Positions 16,279 to 24,769 are shown, counted from the stretch's first letter. The stretch: DNA of 64,000 bases from Brevibacillus_D fluminis_A (GCF_052072235.1 NZ_CM125436.1:2350001-2414000), one strand, 5' to 3'. Translations and numbers: made by a program. Notes: generated by a model not told the origin, from the letters alone.

Positions 16279-17127
16279 TTATTCGTAATAGCCCTCCGTT
16301 GACTTGCGGAAGTTTTTGAACTGTTCGGCGTCATGCCCGAACCACACTTGCGCATCCGTTTGCTTGGCAAGCCGCTTGATTTTTTCCACCGTTTTGACAT
16401 AGCCGAGCGAATCATAGATGATGCCTGGCGGCTTGATGGGAGGGCCATAGCTTTCGGCTGTGTAAATGGCGTCCGAGGCGAGGATGATGCTGCCGGTCTC
16501 AGGCAAATCCACCTGCAAGCCAAGCAACCCCCAGGCGTGGCCGCTGCCGAAGTTCAGCACTTTAATGCCTGCTGCCAAATCGAGATTGTCCTCTTCTTTT
16601 TTCACCGTGCGCCACTGCAGATTATTTTTGATCCAGGCATCGATATCGGCCCAGACATATGCGCCTTCCTTCTGGTTGCGGGCGTAGCTTTGCAATGTCC
16701 CGTTCAGTTCATCCTCGTGCACGATGATGGTGGCATTGGTGAACATCTCCAGGCAGCCGGCATGGTCGAGATGGAGGTGGGACGCGACGACGAATTTGAT
16801 TTCCTCCGGACGCACGCGCAGCTGTTCAAGTCGATGATGCAAATAGCATTCTTCACCAGGCGTCCAGGGGAACATGCTTTGGGTCGTTTGGCTCCAACGA
16901 CCTTCGGGACCCATGGATTCGGGATTGCAAGCGGTGTCAAACAGGATTTTGCCTTCGGGATGATCGATCAAGACCGTATAGATCGGGAATTCCACAAACG
17001 TCGCCGGCATGTTCGGATTGGCCAGCGTAGCCGGATTGTGCATGGCAATCATCCAGTTTTTATCCATTCGCATACGGCCGTTGTCCATCACGTACAGCTT
17101 CGGATGAGGTTTGATGATGTTTGACAT
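16279..17127 (-). CDS. Metallo-beta-lactamase-fold lactonase (N-acyl homoserine lactonase family)
   Basis: 282-residue MBL-fold hydrolase. The dinuclear zinc motif SHLHLDHAG (H117, H119, D121, H122) is followed by a third His in GSGHAWG, the bridging Asp in LASDAIY and the last His in WFGHDAE. The arrangement and length match the AhlD/AttM (BlcC) branch of lactonases, which open N-acyl homoserine lactones or gamma-butyrolactone. It is the first gene of a two-gene operon with the iron dehydrogenase, behind a -24/-12 promoter. Catabolism of a lactone is more likely than signal quenching, given the dehydrogenase and substrate-type regulator; the true substrate is unknown. Confidence 0.82.
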   Translation of the reverse strand: MSNIIKPHPKLYVMDNGRMRMDKNWMIAMHNPATLANPNMPATFVEFPIYTVLIDHPEGKILFDTACNPESMGPEGRWSQTTQSMFPWTPGEECYLHHRLEQLRVRPEEIKFVVASHLHLDHAGCLEMFTNATIIVHEDELNGTLQSYARNQKEGAYVWADIDAWIKNNLQWRTVKKEEDNLDLAAGIKVLNFGSGHAWGLLGLQVDLPETGSIILASDAIYTAESYGPPIKPPGIIYDSLGYVKTVEKIKRLAKQTDAQVWFGHDAEQFKNFRKSTEGYYE

Positions 17128-17200
17128 AATAACGCCTCCTCATAATGTTTTGGCTTGATAAAGCGCTGCATGACAGCTCTTCCATCTGATCGCATACTAT

Positions 17201-17216
17201 TGCATGTCTTATGCCA
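17201..17216 (-). promoter_or_regulatory. Sigma-54 (-24/-12) promoter for the lactonase-ADH operon
   Basis: Minus strand reads TGGCATAAGACATGCA, matching TGGCAC-N5-TTGCA with GG and GC exactly ten bases apart. It lies about 75 bases before the lactonase start and opposite a sigma-54 activator gene. Confidence 0.75.
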
Positions 17217-17268
17217 GAGAAGAATAGTGCGTTTTGCACAGGATGAAAAAAAGAACATGCGGAAAAAA

Positions 17269-17331
17269 TTCACCAGGTGCAAAAGGGGAATGGCGAATGT
17301 AAGCGAATTCATTTGGTGAAGAAATTCACCA
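17269..17331. promoter_or_regulatory. Candidate upstream activator sites (inverted repeats)
   Basis: TTCACCAGGTGCAAA (17269-17283) and TGGTGAA-GAAA-TTCACCA (17314-17331) are related inverted repeats built on TTCACC/GGTGAA. They lie about 55-115 bases upstream of the -24 element, the usual place for sigma-54 enhancer sites. Confidence 0.6.
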
Positions 17332-17380
17332 GAACAGGAAAAAATTCCGCATGACAAAGGTGTCAGGAAGGGGGATCAGG

Positions 17381-18754
17381 ATGGAGGCGAGCCTGCTTAC
17401 CAGCATCATCGAGCACTCGATCGACGGGATTTATGTCGTGGATGGCAACGGGATCACCGTCTTGCTGAATGCGGCGTATGAGGACATGATTGGCTACCGC
17501 CGTGAGCAGATGGTCGGGCGCCATGTCGCCGAACTGGCGCGGGAAGGTTTTTTTGACCAATCCGTCTCGCTTTTGGTATTGGAACAAAAAAAGAGCGTCA
17601 CGATGGTGCAAAAAATCGGCGGACAAAAAAAGGATGTGCTGGTCACGGGCAATCCGGTCTTCGCAGCGGACGGCTCCATCCAGCTCGTGGTCATCTCAGT
17701 CCGGGACATTACCTATTTGAATGAATTGAAGCGCGAATTGAAAAAAGCCAAAACGATTTTCCAAATGCAAAATCATCGGTATGCGGTGGAAATCGACGGC
17801 GCCGAGCAGCAAATCGTGTTTCAAAGCCAAAAAATGATGCGCATCTATGAAAAAGTGCAGCAGGTCGCCCCCTATCCGACCGGAATTCTCCTGACAGGAC
17901 CGTCGGGGGCGGGCAAGGAAGTGATCGCCAATCTGGTTCATCATTACAGCAAACGGGAGCAGCAGCCATTTATCAAAGTGAACTGCGGTGCGATCCCCGA
18001 GGCATTGCTCGAATCCGAATTGTTTGGCTATGAAAAAGGCGCATTTACCGGTGCCAATCGCGAAGGCAAAATCGGCCTTCTGGAGCTGGCTGACGGCGGG
18101 ACCGTCATGCTCGACGAAGTCGGCGAAATGCCGATGGCGATTCAAGTGAAGCTGCTGCGGGTCATACAGGAGAAGCAAATCATGCGGATCGGCGGAATCA
18201 AGCCGCGCAGCCTGGACATCCGCATCATCTCCGCGACGAATCAAAATTTGCGCGAGCTGGTTCGCGCAGGCAAGTTTCGCGAGGATCTGTATTATCGGCT
18301 GAATGTCGTGGAAATCCAGATTCCGCCACTGGAAGAACGGCAGGACGACGTTCCCTTGCTCGTGCATCATTTCTTCTCATTCTTTTGCAAGCAGTACAAA
18401 GTGGACAAGCAGCTGTCCGATCAAGCCCGGGAGTTATTGAACAGCTACCACTGGCCCGGGAACGTCAGGGAGCTGCGCAACACGATGGAAAATCTGGTCG
18501 TTTCGATCCCGTCTTCCCTGATCGAGCCTTACGATTTGCCGCCGCATATTTTTGACCAGGAACGGGAAGAATTCCGCTCGTTTTCGCTGAAGGAACGCGT
18601 GGAGCAGTTCGAGCACCGGATCATTCAGGAAGCGATCGGGAGGCATGCTTCGATCCGCCAGGCGGCATTGCAGCTCGGTGTCGATCATTCCACGCTGCTG
18701 AAAAAAATGAAGCGGCGGATCGGCAAAACCAAACGCGCGGATCACGATCTGTAG
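17381..18754 (+). CDS. PAS-domain sigma-54-dependent transcriptional activator
   Basis: 457-residue enhancer-binding protein that opens sigma-54 promoters using ATP. Domains in order: PAS sensor (about 6-115), AAA+ domain with Walker A GPSGAGKE (173-180), sigma-54 contact loop GAFTGA (220-225), Walker B-like GGTVMLDEVGEMP and the R-finger region, then a C-terminal Fis/TyrR-type helix-turn-helix (SIRQAALQLGVDHSTLLKKMKRR). No receiver domain, so the PAS domain probably senses a ligand. The ATG at 17381 has GGAAGGGGG upstream; an earlier in-frame ATG at 17351 lacks one. It is divergent from the lactonase-dehydrogenase operon, whose promoter is of the sigma-54 class, so it is the obvious local regulator. 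Confidence 0.92.
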   Translation: MEASLLTSIIEHSIDGIYVVDGNGITVLLNAAYEDMIGYRREQMVGRHVAELAREGFFDQSVSLLVLEQKKSVTMVQKIGGQKKDVLVTGNPVFAADGSIQLVVISVRDITYLNELKRELKKAKTIFQMQNHRYAVEIDGAEQQIVFQSQKMMRIYEKVQQVAPYPTGILLTGPSGAGKEVIANLVHHYSKREQQPFIKVNCGAIPEALLESELFGYEKGAFTGANREGKIGLLELADGGTVMLDEVGEMPMAIQVKLLRVIQEKQIMRIGGIKPRSLDIRIISATNQNLRELVRAGKFREDLYYRLNVVEIQIPPLEERQDDVPLLVHHFFSFFCKQYKVDKQLSDQARELLNSYHWPGNVRELRNTMENLVVSIPSSLIEPYDLPPHIFDQEREEFRSFSLKERVEQFEHRIIQEAIGRHASIRQAALQLGVDHSTLLKKMKRRIGKTKRADHDL

Positions 18755-18848
18755 CAAAAATGGGCATTCCGCCATGCCATGACACTTTGCCCGCTCCATC
18801 CGCTTTTGCATACGCTAAAGCAGAGAGAGAAAGCGAGGAGGTGCAATC

Positions 18849-19034
18849 ATGGCCGGTATTAGCGGAATCATTCGCCATTTCGATGGGATTCGCGGTAAGG
18901 TTGTGCAGGTCAGGGAGCTGGTTGAAGTCATTGACCAAATGTTCGATTCCTTCGATCGGGCTGGGAAAATCAGCAAAACGATGCTGAAATCCTCCAAACA
19001 GGAAGATCATCCCGATTATTTTGAGAGCAAATAA
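18849..19034 (+). CDS. Small hypothetical protein
   Basis: 61-residue, probably helical protein (VQVRELVEVIDQMFDSFDRAGKISKTMLK) with no motif I recognise. Support comes from an excellent AGGAGG eight bases before the ATG and a strong terminator downstream. It follows the sigma-54 activator by 94 bases and may be independent of it. Confidence 0.5.
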   Translation: MAGISGIIRHFDGIRGKVVQVRELVEVIDQMFDSFDRAGKISKTMLKSSKQEDHPDYFESK

Positions 19035-19112
19035 AGGAAAACGGGTGAGCTGTATGTACGTGCGTTCCTAACGCTCCTGCAGTCGGTTCACACCCGTTGA
19101 AACCAGCAGCAG

Positions 19113-19137
19113 ACCAGCCAGCGTGGCTGGTTTTTTT
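19113..19137 (+). terminator. Rho-independent terminator
   Basis: ACCAGCCA (19113-19120) pairs with TGGCTGGT (19124-19131), followed by a run of T. Confidence 0.8.
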
Positions 19138-19263
19138 GTGCAACCAAGACGCTGCTCTTTGTCGCTTAACGGGACAGACACGTTCCTTTCGTCTATTGCA
19201 AAATAACAAACATTAATGTAATATGTCTATAAAATAAACAAACGAAAGTTGAGTTGATCTATC

Positions 19264-20025
19264 GTGAGTAATCTGTCTGATCTATTCTGGAGCGCATCGC
19301 TCGATGAGATGAAGCGCGGCTACCGCTTTGACACAGAGTCAGAGTCATTCATCTGTCTCGTCTGCGGGTCCACTTTTGAACAGGGCGTCATCTATCCGCA
19401 TGACGGCAAGCTGTATGAAGCGGAAAAATACGCGCGTCTGCATCTGGAACAGGAACATGAGTCCATGTTTGCCTATTTGCTTGAACTGGACAAAAAAGTC
19501 ACAGGTTTGACCGACCTGCAAAAGCAGCTGCTCCGCCACTTTTACGCAGGGACGAGCGACAGCGATATTGTCAAGGAAACAGGCGGGAGCACATCGACGA
19601 TCCGCAATCACCGCTTTGCACTGCGGGAAAAAGCCAAGCAGGCGAAAGTTTTTCTCGCGCTGATGGACTTGCTGGAGCAGCGGCCTGTCAAGCAGACGAA
19701 GTTCATCAGCATTCACCGCACCGCGACGATGCTCGATGAGCGGTATGCGATTACCGAGGAGGAGAGCGAAGCGATTTTGCGCACGTATTTTCCTGACGGA
19801 TTGGACGGCCTGATGACGGAATTTCCGAAAAAGGAGAAGCGCAAAGTTGCCATCATGCGCCATGTGATCAAACGCTTCGATCCGAAACGGACGTACACCG
19901 AAAAGGAAGTCAATGATATTTTGAGCACCGCGCATGCGGATCATGTGACGCTGCGGCGCTATTTGATCGATTACGGGTTCATGGATCGCAAAGCCGACGG
20001 CAGCAGCTACTGGGTGAAATCATAA
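19264..20025 (+). CDS. DUF2087 domain transcription-regulator-like protein
   Basis: 253-residue protein. Residues 28-40 contain FICLVCGSTFEQG, a possible CxxC metal site. The middle (LTDLQKQLLRHFYAGTSDSDIVKETGGSTSTIRNHRFALREKAKQAK) resembles a LuxR-type helix-turn-helix. The C-terminal 75 residues (FPKKEKRKVAIMRHVIKRFDP...EKEVNDILSTAHADHVTLRRYLIDYGFMDRKADGSSYW) are the DUF2087 domain. GTG start at 19264; the ribosome site is weak. It leads a three-gene unit with a GIY-YIG protein and an MFS exporter. Confidence 0.82.
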   Translation: MSNLSDLFWSASLDEMKRGYRFDTESESFICLVCGSTFEQGVIYPHDGKLYEAEKYARLHLEQEHESMFAYLLELDKKVTGLTDLQKQLLRHFYAGTSDSDIVKETGGSTSTIRNHRFALREKAKQAKVFLALMDLLEQRPVKQTKFISIHRTATMLDERYAITEEESEAILRTYFPDGLDGLMTEFPKKEKRKVAIMRHVIKRFDPKRTYTEKEVNDILSTAHADHVTLRRYLIDYGFMDRKADGSSYWVKS

Positions 20026-20053
20026 CGAGTATGAAAAAAAGGAGTCGGACAAA

Positions 20054-20446
20054 ATGGAACGGCAATCACGGAAAGACGCGATACGCGCGTACAAAGAAGG
20101 GTTAAAACCGATGGGAATTTATCAAATTTACAATAAGCGTGACGGGAAGGCGCTGATCGCCGGAAGCATGAATTTGCCCGCGATTTTCAATCGGCAGCGT
20201 TTTACGCTCAAGCTCGGCAGCCATATCGATAAAGCGCTGCAGCGGGATTGGAATGAAGCGGGGGAGGAACAGTTCTCCTTCGATATTTTACAGCAGCTCG
20301 AACCAAAGGAAAACGAAACCGCGACACCGGATGTATTGAAGCAATACCAAGAAAAACTGGCTGAACTGGAACGCATCTGGCGGCTGGAATTGCAAAATAC
20401 GGAAGAACCGGGCTACCGCGAGACGAAAGAGAGGGAGCGAACGTGA
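20054..20446 (+). CDS. GIY-YIG nuclease family protein
   Basis: 130-residue protein resembling the GIY-YIG-like proteins that accompany DUF2087 regulators in Bacillales. The segment MGIYQIYNKRDGKALIAGSMNLPAIFNRQRF has the GIY-type strand, but the YIG half is IAG and the catalytic Arg/Glu pattern is unclear, so nuclease activity is doubtful. AAAGGAG precedes the ATG, and its stop overlaps the next gene's GTG (GTGA), indicating translational coupling with the transporter. Confidence 0.7.
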   Translation: MERQSRKDAIRAYKEGLKPMGIYQIYNKRDGKALIAGSMNLPAIFNRQRFTLKLGSHIDKALQRDWNEAGEEQFSFDILQQLEPKENETATPDVLKQYQEKLAELERIWRLELQNTEEPGYRETKERERT

Positions 20447-21687
20447 CAGCTGCAACGGATCGCCAAAAGCAGCCCTCCCTTTTTCATAACGCGATTTTCC
20501 GTACGATCATGCTGTCGCAAATTTTGCTTCAGCTGGGAATCTGGGTGCGCAATTTCGCCATTCTCTTGTATGTGATGGAGAAAACGAACAATAATGCGTA
20601 TGCGGTAGGCTTGATTTCCGTCGCGCAATTCGCGCCGATCTTCCTGTTTTCGTTGGTGGGAGGAACGTTTGCGGATCGCTGGAAGCCGAAGCGGACGATG
20701 GTTTGGTGCGATCTGTTGAGCGCGATTTCCGTCGGAATGGTGTTGGTGGCGATTACGCTGGGGAGCTGGAAGGCGATCTTTTTCGCAACCTTGATTTCCG
20801 CGATGCTCTCCCAGTTTTCCCAGCCTGCTGCGCTGAAACTGTTCAAGCGGCATGTTGCGGAAGCGCAGCTGCCAACGGGGATGGCCATGTTCCAGACGAC
20901 AATGGCGATGTTCATGGTCATCGGACCGATTTTTGGCGGGTTCATCTATCAACGCTATGGGATCGAGCCGGCGATCGGCACGATGGGCATTTGCTTCCTG
21001 CTGTCCGCAGCCGTTCTCGCAAGGTTGCCAAAAGATGAAGCGAGCGCAGGGAAGCAGACCACTACCGTGCGGCAGGAGCTTGTGGCAGGCTTGCGCTATG
21101 TCTGGTCAAAACCGGTGCTGCGCTTGCTTGGAGCCGTTATGGTCATCGCAGGGGTCGTGTCGGGGGTCCTTCAGCCGCTCGGCGTGTTCCTTGTGGTGGA
21201 GCGATTGGGATTGCCCAAAGAGTATTTGCAATGGCTGTTGACGACGCAAGGAATTGCGATGCTGGCCGGTGGCGGGGTAATGATGGGGCTGGCGAAAAAA
21301 ATCGCACCAGCGAAAATGATGGCAACGGGCATACTCGCCTCAAGCATCACGGCGCTTGGCATGGGGTTGTCCACCAGCCTGGGGCTGACGCTCGCCATGC
21401 AATTTTTAAACGGCTTGTTTTTCCCGTGCATCCACATCGGCATCAATACGATGATTTTGACCAACAGCGAGCAATCGTTTGTTGGACGCGTGAACGGCGT
21501 GTTGACGCCGCTGTTCATGGGGATGATGGTGATCATGATGAGCGCCGCAGGATGGTTGAAGGACATGGTGGGCATTGTTACCATTTACGAAACGGCAGGC
21601 AGCTTTTTCCTGCTCGCGATCATTGTCCTGGCCCCGCTGCTCAAAGGAAAAGCGATTGTAGCAAACAGTGACGCAAGAAAAGCGTGA
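20443..21687 (+). CDS. MFS transporter, enterobactin/macrolide-exporter type
   Basis: 414-residue major facilitator with about twelve membrane segments. The loop after TM2 carries GGTFADRWKPKRTM, the MFS signature, and the protein resembles the MFS_3 (EntS/MefA-like) exporters. Substrate unknown; drug or metabolite efflux is likely. The GTG start overlaps the GIY-YIG gene. Terminator follows at 21717. Confidence 0.85.
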   Translation: MTAATDRQKQPSLFHNAIFRTIMLSQILLQLGIWVRNFAILLYVMEKTNNNAYAVGLISVAQFAPIFLFSLVGGTFADRWKPKRTMVWCDLLSAISVGMVLVAITLGSWKAIFFATLISAMLSQFSQPAALKLFKRHVAEAQLPTGMAMFQTTMAMFMVIGPIFGGFIYQRYGIEPAIGTMGICFLLSAAVLARLPKDEASAGKQTTTVRQELVAGLRYVWSKPVLRLLGAVMVIAGVVSGVLQPLGVFLVVERLGLPKEYLQWLLTTQGIAMLAGGGVMMGLAKKIAPAKMMATGILASSITALGMGLSTSLGLTLAMQFLNGLFFPCIHIGINTMILTNSEQSFVGRVNGVLTPLFMGMMVIMMSAAGWLKDMVGIVTIYETAGSFFLLAIIVLAPLLKGKAIVANSDARKA

Positions 21688-21716
21688 GCTGCTTCAACCC
21701 GACAGGACAGAAATGA

Positions 21717-21757
21717 AAACATCCCGGTTCGCAATGTTACGCGAGCCGGGATGTTTT
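21717..21757. terminator. Bidirectional terminator between MFS and YfkAB genes
   Basis: AAAACATCCCGG pairs with CCGGGATGTTTT; serves the two convergent genes. Confidence 0.85.
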
Positions 21758-21774
21758 GTGTTGGGGGCGCAGCG

Positions 21775-22890
21775 CTAGATCAATGCGCGCCGCTCCCGGA
21801 AATTGGTTTCGGGATAATAGGCGTTCGCGACCAAAAGGTTCGGTCCGGCGCATTTGGCGGCCGGGCAATGGCAGCTGATCGTTTGGTTAATCGGGTGCGC
21901 CTGCCAGCGGGCAAACATGTCAGACAGGCTGTCGTGGCGGATGTTGCCGAGCGGCTCCACATCGCCGAAGTCGGTCACGATGCATTCGCCCGTGAAAACG
22001 TTGATGTTCAAGCGATTGCGGCCGTCAGGATCGTTGCGCACGGTCACGTTTTTCGCTTCGCGCAGGCGCAAGATCAGCTCGCGGTCCACCTCGCTCGGGC
22101 TGCAGGCGAAGAACGGCAGCGTGCCGAACAGCATCCACATGTTCTCATCGCGGACATCGAGCAGGTGATGGATCGCCGCGCGCACCTGATCGAGCGAAAG
22201 CACCTCCATATCGCGGGCAAAATCGCTCGGATACATCGGATGCACTTCGTGGCGCTGGCAGCCCATTTCGCGGATTTGCCGGTGCAGCACATCGAGCTTG
22301 TCGTGCGTGCGAATGTTGATCATCGACTCAGCTGAAACGAAGACGCCGGCATCGGAAAGCTTGCGCGCATTGTCCATCATCGTCTGGAAGAGCATGCCAG
22401 CTTGTTTGATTGAAACTTTTTGCTTCGCCTTTGCGTAAACGATGTTATGGAATTCTTCCTCATTTGACCAGTTCCACGAGATGTGCATGACATCCAGAAA
22501 GGGAAGCAGCAGCTCGTAGCGGGAAAACGGAAGAGAGACGTTCGAGTTGATCTGGGTCCGCAAACCGCGCCGGGTGGCATATTGCAGAAGCGGCAAAATC
22601 GTCTTTTTGACGGTTTGCTCGCTGTACATCGGTTCGCCGCCTGTTATACTGATGGTAAGCAGGTCTTCCGCTTCATCAAGACGCTTCAAGATCAGCTCCA
22701 TCGGCAAAATTTCGTCATCGCGCAGCATCAGCGTATCGCCGACTGCGCAATGCTCGCAGCGCAGGTTGCACATATTCGTGACGGTGAATTCAACACTGGT
22801 CAGTTTATAGGCAGGGGGCGTCGCGTTGAAAAGCGGTTCCCACGGATCGCGCTGTGGCGTAAGGGGCGTTGTTGGTACAAGACGTATCAA
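21775..22890 (-). CDS. yfkAB: Radical SAM / CxCxxxxC motif protein YfkAB
   Basis: 371-residue radical SAM enzyme. The [4Fe-4S]-SAM motif is CNLRCEHC (CxxxCxxC) with GGEPMYSEQ downstream; the C-terminal motif CHCPAAKC (CxCxxxxC) is that of the YfkAB family and probably binds another metal centre. The substrate is unknown. A TTG at 22890 is chosen as start because AGGAGG lies nine bases upstream and the length then matches the family; the frame extends to an ATG at 22938 without a ribosome site. It is divergent from a DUF1385 gene. Confidence 0.87.
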   Translation of the reverse strand: MIRLVPTTPLTPQRDPWEPLFNATPPAYKLTSVEFTVTNMCNLRCEHCAVGDTLMLRDDEILPMELILKRLDEAEDLLTISITGGEPMYSEQTVKKTILPLLQYATRRGLRTQINSNVSLPFSRYELLLPFLDVMHISWNWSNEEEFHNIVYAKAKQKVSIKQAGMLFQTMMDNARKLSDAGVFVSAESMINIRTHDKLDVLHRQIREMGCQRHEVHPMYPSDFARDMEVLSLDQVRAAIHHLLDVRDENMWMLFGTLPFFACSPSEVDRELILRLREAKNVTVRNDPDGRNRLNINVFTGECIVTDFGDVEPLGNIRHDSLSDMFARWQAHPINQTISCHCPAAKCAGPNLLVANAYYPETNFRERRALI

Positions 22891-22964
22891 GATTGTAAAC
22901 CTCCTAAGTTCTCCATACATTCTTCCTATTATACTCACATTTGGACAGGAGGAGAAGCGTTGAA

Positions 22965-23636
22965 ATGGTAATGGGAATATCCTTCAATCGCGGCGTATTC
23001 TTTCATGACCGCACGTATCTGGCTTGCGCGGAGATGAAGCATGGCGTGATCCATGTGTGGTCGGAAAAAATTACGCTGCGGACAATCGGCAAAATGTGGG
23101 TGCGCATCGCGTTTACCCTTCCCTGGTATTATCAGCTGTTTCATCTCATGCTGTTGTGCGCGGTCTTGTTCGGTGTGGCGGAAACGTGGTTCGATCCGCT
23201 GTGGATTTTGGTCTATGCCGCAGGCTTCCATTTCATCTTTCCGCGCCAGTTAAAAAAGTATCATGGTGCCGAACATAAAGTATTCAGCTACAACGGGCCG
23301 AAACATCCGGAAGCATGGGAAGCGGTCAAACGCGCCAACATCGTCAATTCCGGCTGTTCGACCAATTCCGTCACCTACTTTTTCCTGTGCTTTCTGGCGA
23401 GCCTGCCGTTTACAGGCGCTTTGGAATGGAGCGTGCTCATCGGATTTGCCGGCATGGCGGCTGCGATGGTGTTTGACCGATACTTGCGGCGCATTTTCAA
23501 GCCGGTTTATTGGCTATCCGGGGTGCTGCAAAAATATGTGACCTGCAAGGAACCGGATCGTGCGCATCTGGAAACGGCGATTCGGTCGTATCAGCTGTTG
23601 ATGTATATGAGAGAAACGCAAGGAGTGGGGAAATAG
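22965..23636 (+). CDS. DUF1385 family membrane protein
   Basis: 223-residue protein with three or four membrane segments and the DUF1385 hallmark KKYHGAEHKVFSYN, followed by HPRC-like NSGCSTNSV. The conserved His/Glu/Cys suggest a metal-dependent activity but none is established. GGAGGAG lies ten bases before the ATG at 22965. It ends at a small hairpin. Confidence 0.82.
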   Translation: MVMGISFNRGVFFHDRTYLACAEMKHGVIHVWSEKITLRTIGKMWVRIAFTLPWYYQLFHLMLLCAVLFGVAETWFDPLWILVYAAGFHFIFPRQLKKYHGAEHKVFSYNGPKHPEAWEAVKRANIVNSGCSTNSVTYFFLCFLASLPFTGALEWSVLIGFAGMAAAMVFDRYLRRIFKPVYWLSGVLQKYVTCKEPDRAHLETAIRSYQLLMYMRETQGVGK

Positions 23637-23641
23637 AGCAA

Positions 23642-23668
23642 AAAGGCGGCGAGCTAGCCGCTTTTTTC
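23642..23668 (+). terminator. Terminator after DUF1385 gene
   Basis: AAGGCGGC (left) with GCCGCTTTTTT (right) around GAGCTA; short stem followed by T tract. Confidence 0.6.
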
Positions 23669-23705
23669 TTTTGGTTGCGGGATGATGACGAATTTGCTCC
23701 GAAAC

Positions 23706-23752
23706 GCAAAAACAACCTTTACCAGCAACGTACTGGCTGAGGTTGTTTTTGC
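23706..23752 (-). terminator. Terminator for the gamma carbonic anhydrase gene
   Basis: GCAAAAACAACCT pairs with AGGTTGTTTTTGC; on the minus strand the stem is followed by a T tract. Confidence 0.75.
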
Positions 23753-23765
23753 ATCTACGATCAGA

Positions 23766-24311
23766 TTATTTCGTTTGCGTCTCCTGCAAGCGCGCTTCCG
23801 TTTCCAGGCGTTTGTAGATTTGCCCTTTTTCCGCATATGACTGGCGAATGCGAACCAATTCCTTGAAATCGGCTTCCGTCAATTCGCGCTTCACTTTGGC
23901 AGGCGAGCCGATGACGAGCGAGCGTGGCGGCACTTTCATGCCTGGCGGAACCAGGGCGCCTGCGCCGACCATTGCTTCTTCGCCGATCTCGGCGCCATCC
24001 AAAACGATCGCACCCATACCGATCAATGCGCCCCTGCGCACGATGCAGCTGTGCAGGACGGCATTGTGGCCCACGGTCACCTCATCTTCGAGAATTAGCG
24101 GTTTGTTCGGGCTTTGGTGCAAGGTGCTGTTATCCTGAACACTGACGCGGCGTCCGATCATCGTCGGCGCGATGTCGCCGCGGATCACCGTGTTGTACCA
24201 AATATTCGATTCCTCGCCGATGGTGACATCGCCGGAGACGAGCACGCCGTTTGCGAGAAAAACGGAAGGGTGAATCGAGGGCAGTTTGCCGTCAAATGGT
24301 AACACTAACAT
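23766..24311 (-). CDS. Gamma carbonic anhydrase family protein (YtoA/YrdA-like)
   Basis: 181-residue left-handed beta-helix protein of hexapeptide repeats. Metal ligands are in VIRGDIAPTMIG, DNSTLHQSP (His), VTVGHNAVLHSC (two His), matching the gamma carbonic anhydrase fold. Many such proteins lack measurable activity and may act in acetyl-group or ferripyochelin-binding roles, so catalysis is not certain. AAGGAGG precedes the ATG. Confidence 0.88.
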   Translation of the reverse strand: MLVLPFDGKLPSIHPSVFLANGVLVSGDVTIGEESNIWYNTVIRGDIAPTMIGRRVSVQDNSTLHQSPNKPLILEDEVTVGHNAVLHSCIVRRGALIGMGAIVLDGAEIGEEAMVGAGALVPPGMKVPPRSLVIGSPAKVKRELTEADFKELVRIRQSYAEKGQIYKRLETEARLQETQTK

Positions 24312-24358
24312 GAAAATCCTCCTTGCAATAGATAGGCTGGCATCACATCGAAAGGTCG

Positions 24359-24664
24359 TTACGGGAGCGAACAGCCGCCTTGCAGCTGTGTGGGATGAAA
24401 GATTTGCAGGCGCCCGTTTTCACGATTTCGATCGATGATCAGCCCGTCCAGGAAGGCTTCCTCACTCTCTGTCGTCAACAAGCGGATGCCATCGATCCAC
24501 GTGACCCGATCCGACGCACCCGGTTCTGTCATGGCGATGGAAAACGAATAGCTGCTGCAGCCGGTTGTCGTGACGAGCACTTTGATGCCAAGCGCGTCAG
24601 CGTCAGTCTCGGCCGCAAGTATGTCGCGCAGCAGGGCGGAAGCGGCCGGGGTTATGGTAATCAT
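24359..24664 (-). CDS. HesB/IscA-like iron-sulfur biosynthesis family protein
   Basis: 101-residue A-type carrier fold protein. The N-terminus ITITPAASALLRDIL is typical. The first conserved Cys is in TTTGCSSYSF, but the usual C-terminal CGCGxSF is reduced to a single Cys in GGCSLP. Iron-sulfur carrier function is therefore less certain; such degenerate HesB proteins are common in Bacillales. GGGAGG precedes the ATG. Confidence 0.75.
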   Translation of the reverse strand: MITITPAASALLRDILAAETDADALGIKVLVTTTGCSSYSFSIAMTEPGASDRVTWIDGIRLLTTESEEAFLDGLIIDRNRENGRLQIFHPTQLQGGCSLP

Positions 24665-24769
24665 GTGTATCCTCCCAACGATCGTAACAAAAATGACTTC
24701 TCTTTATTTTACTACAGGAGCGATAGACTGACCATGCCAGGATGCCGTCTTCCTTCCATCATCCGGTAG

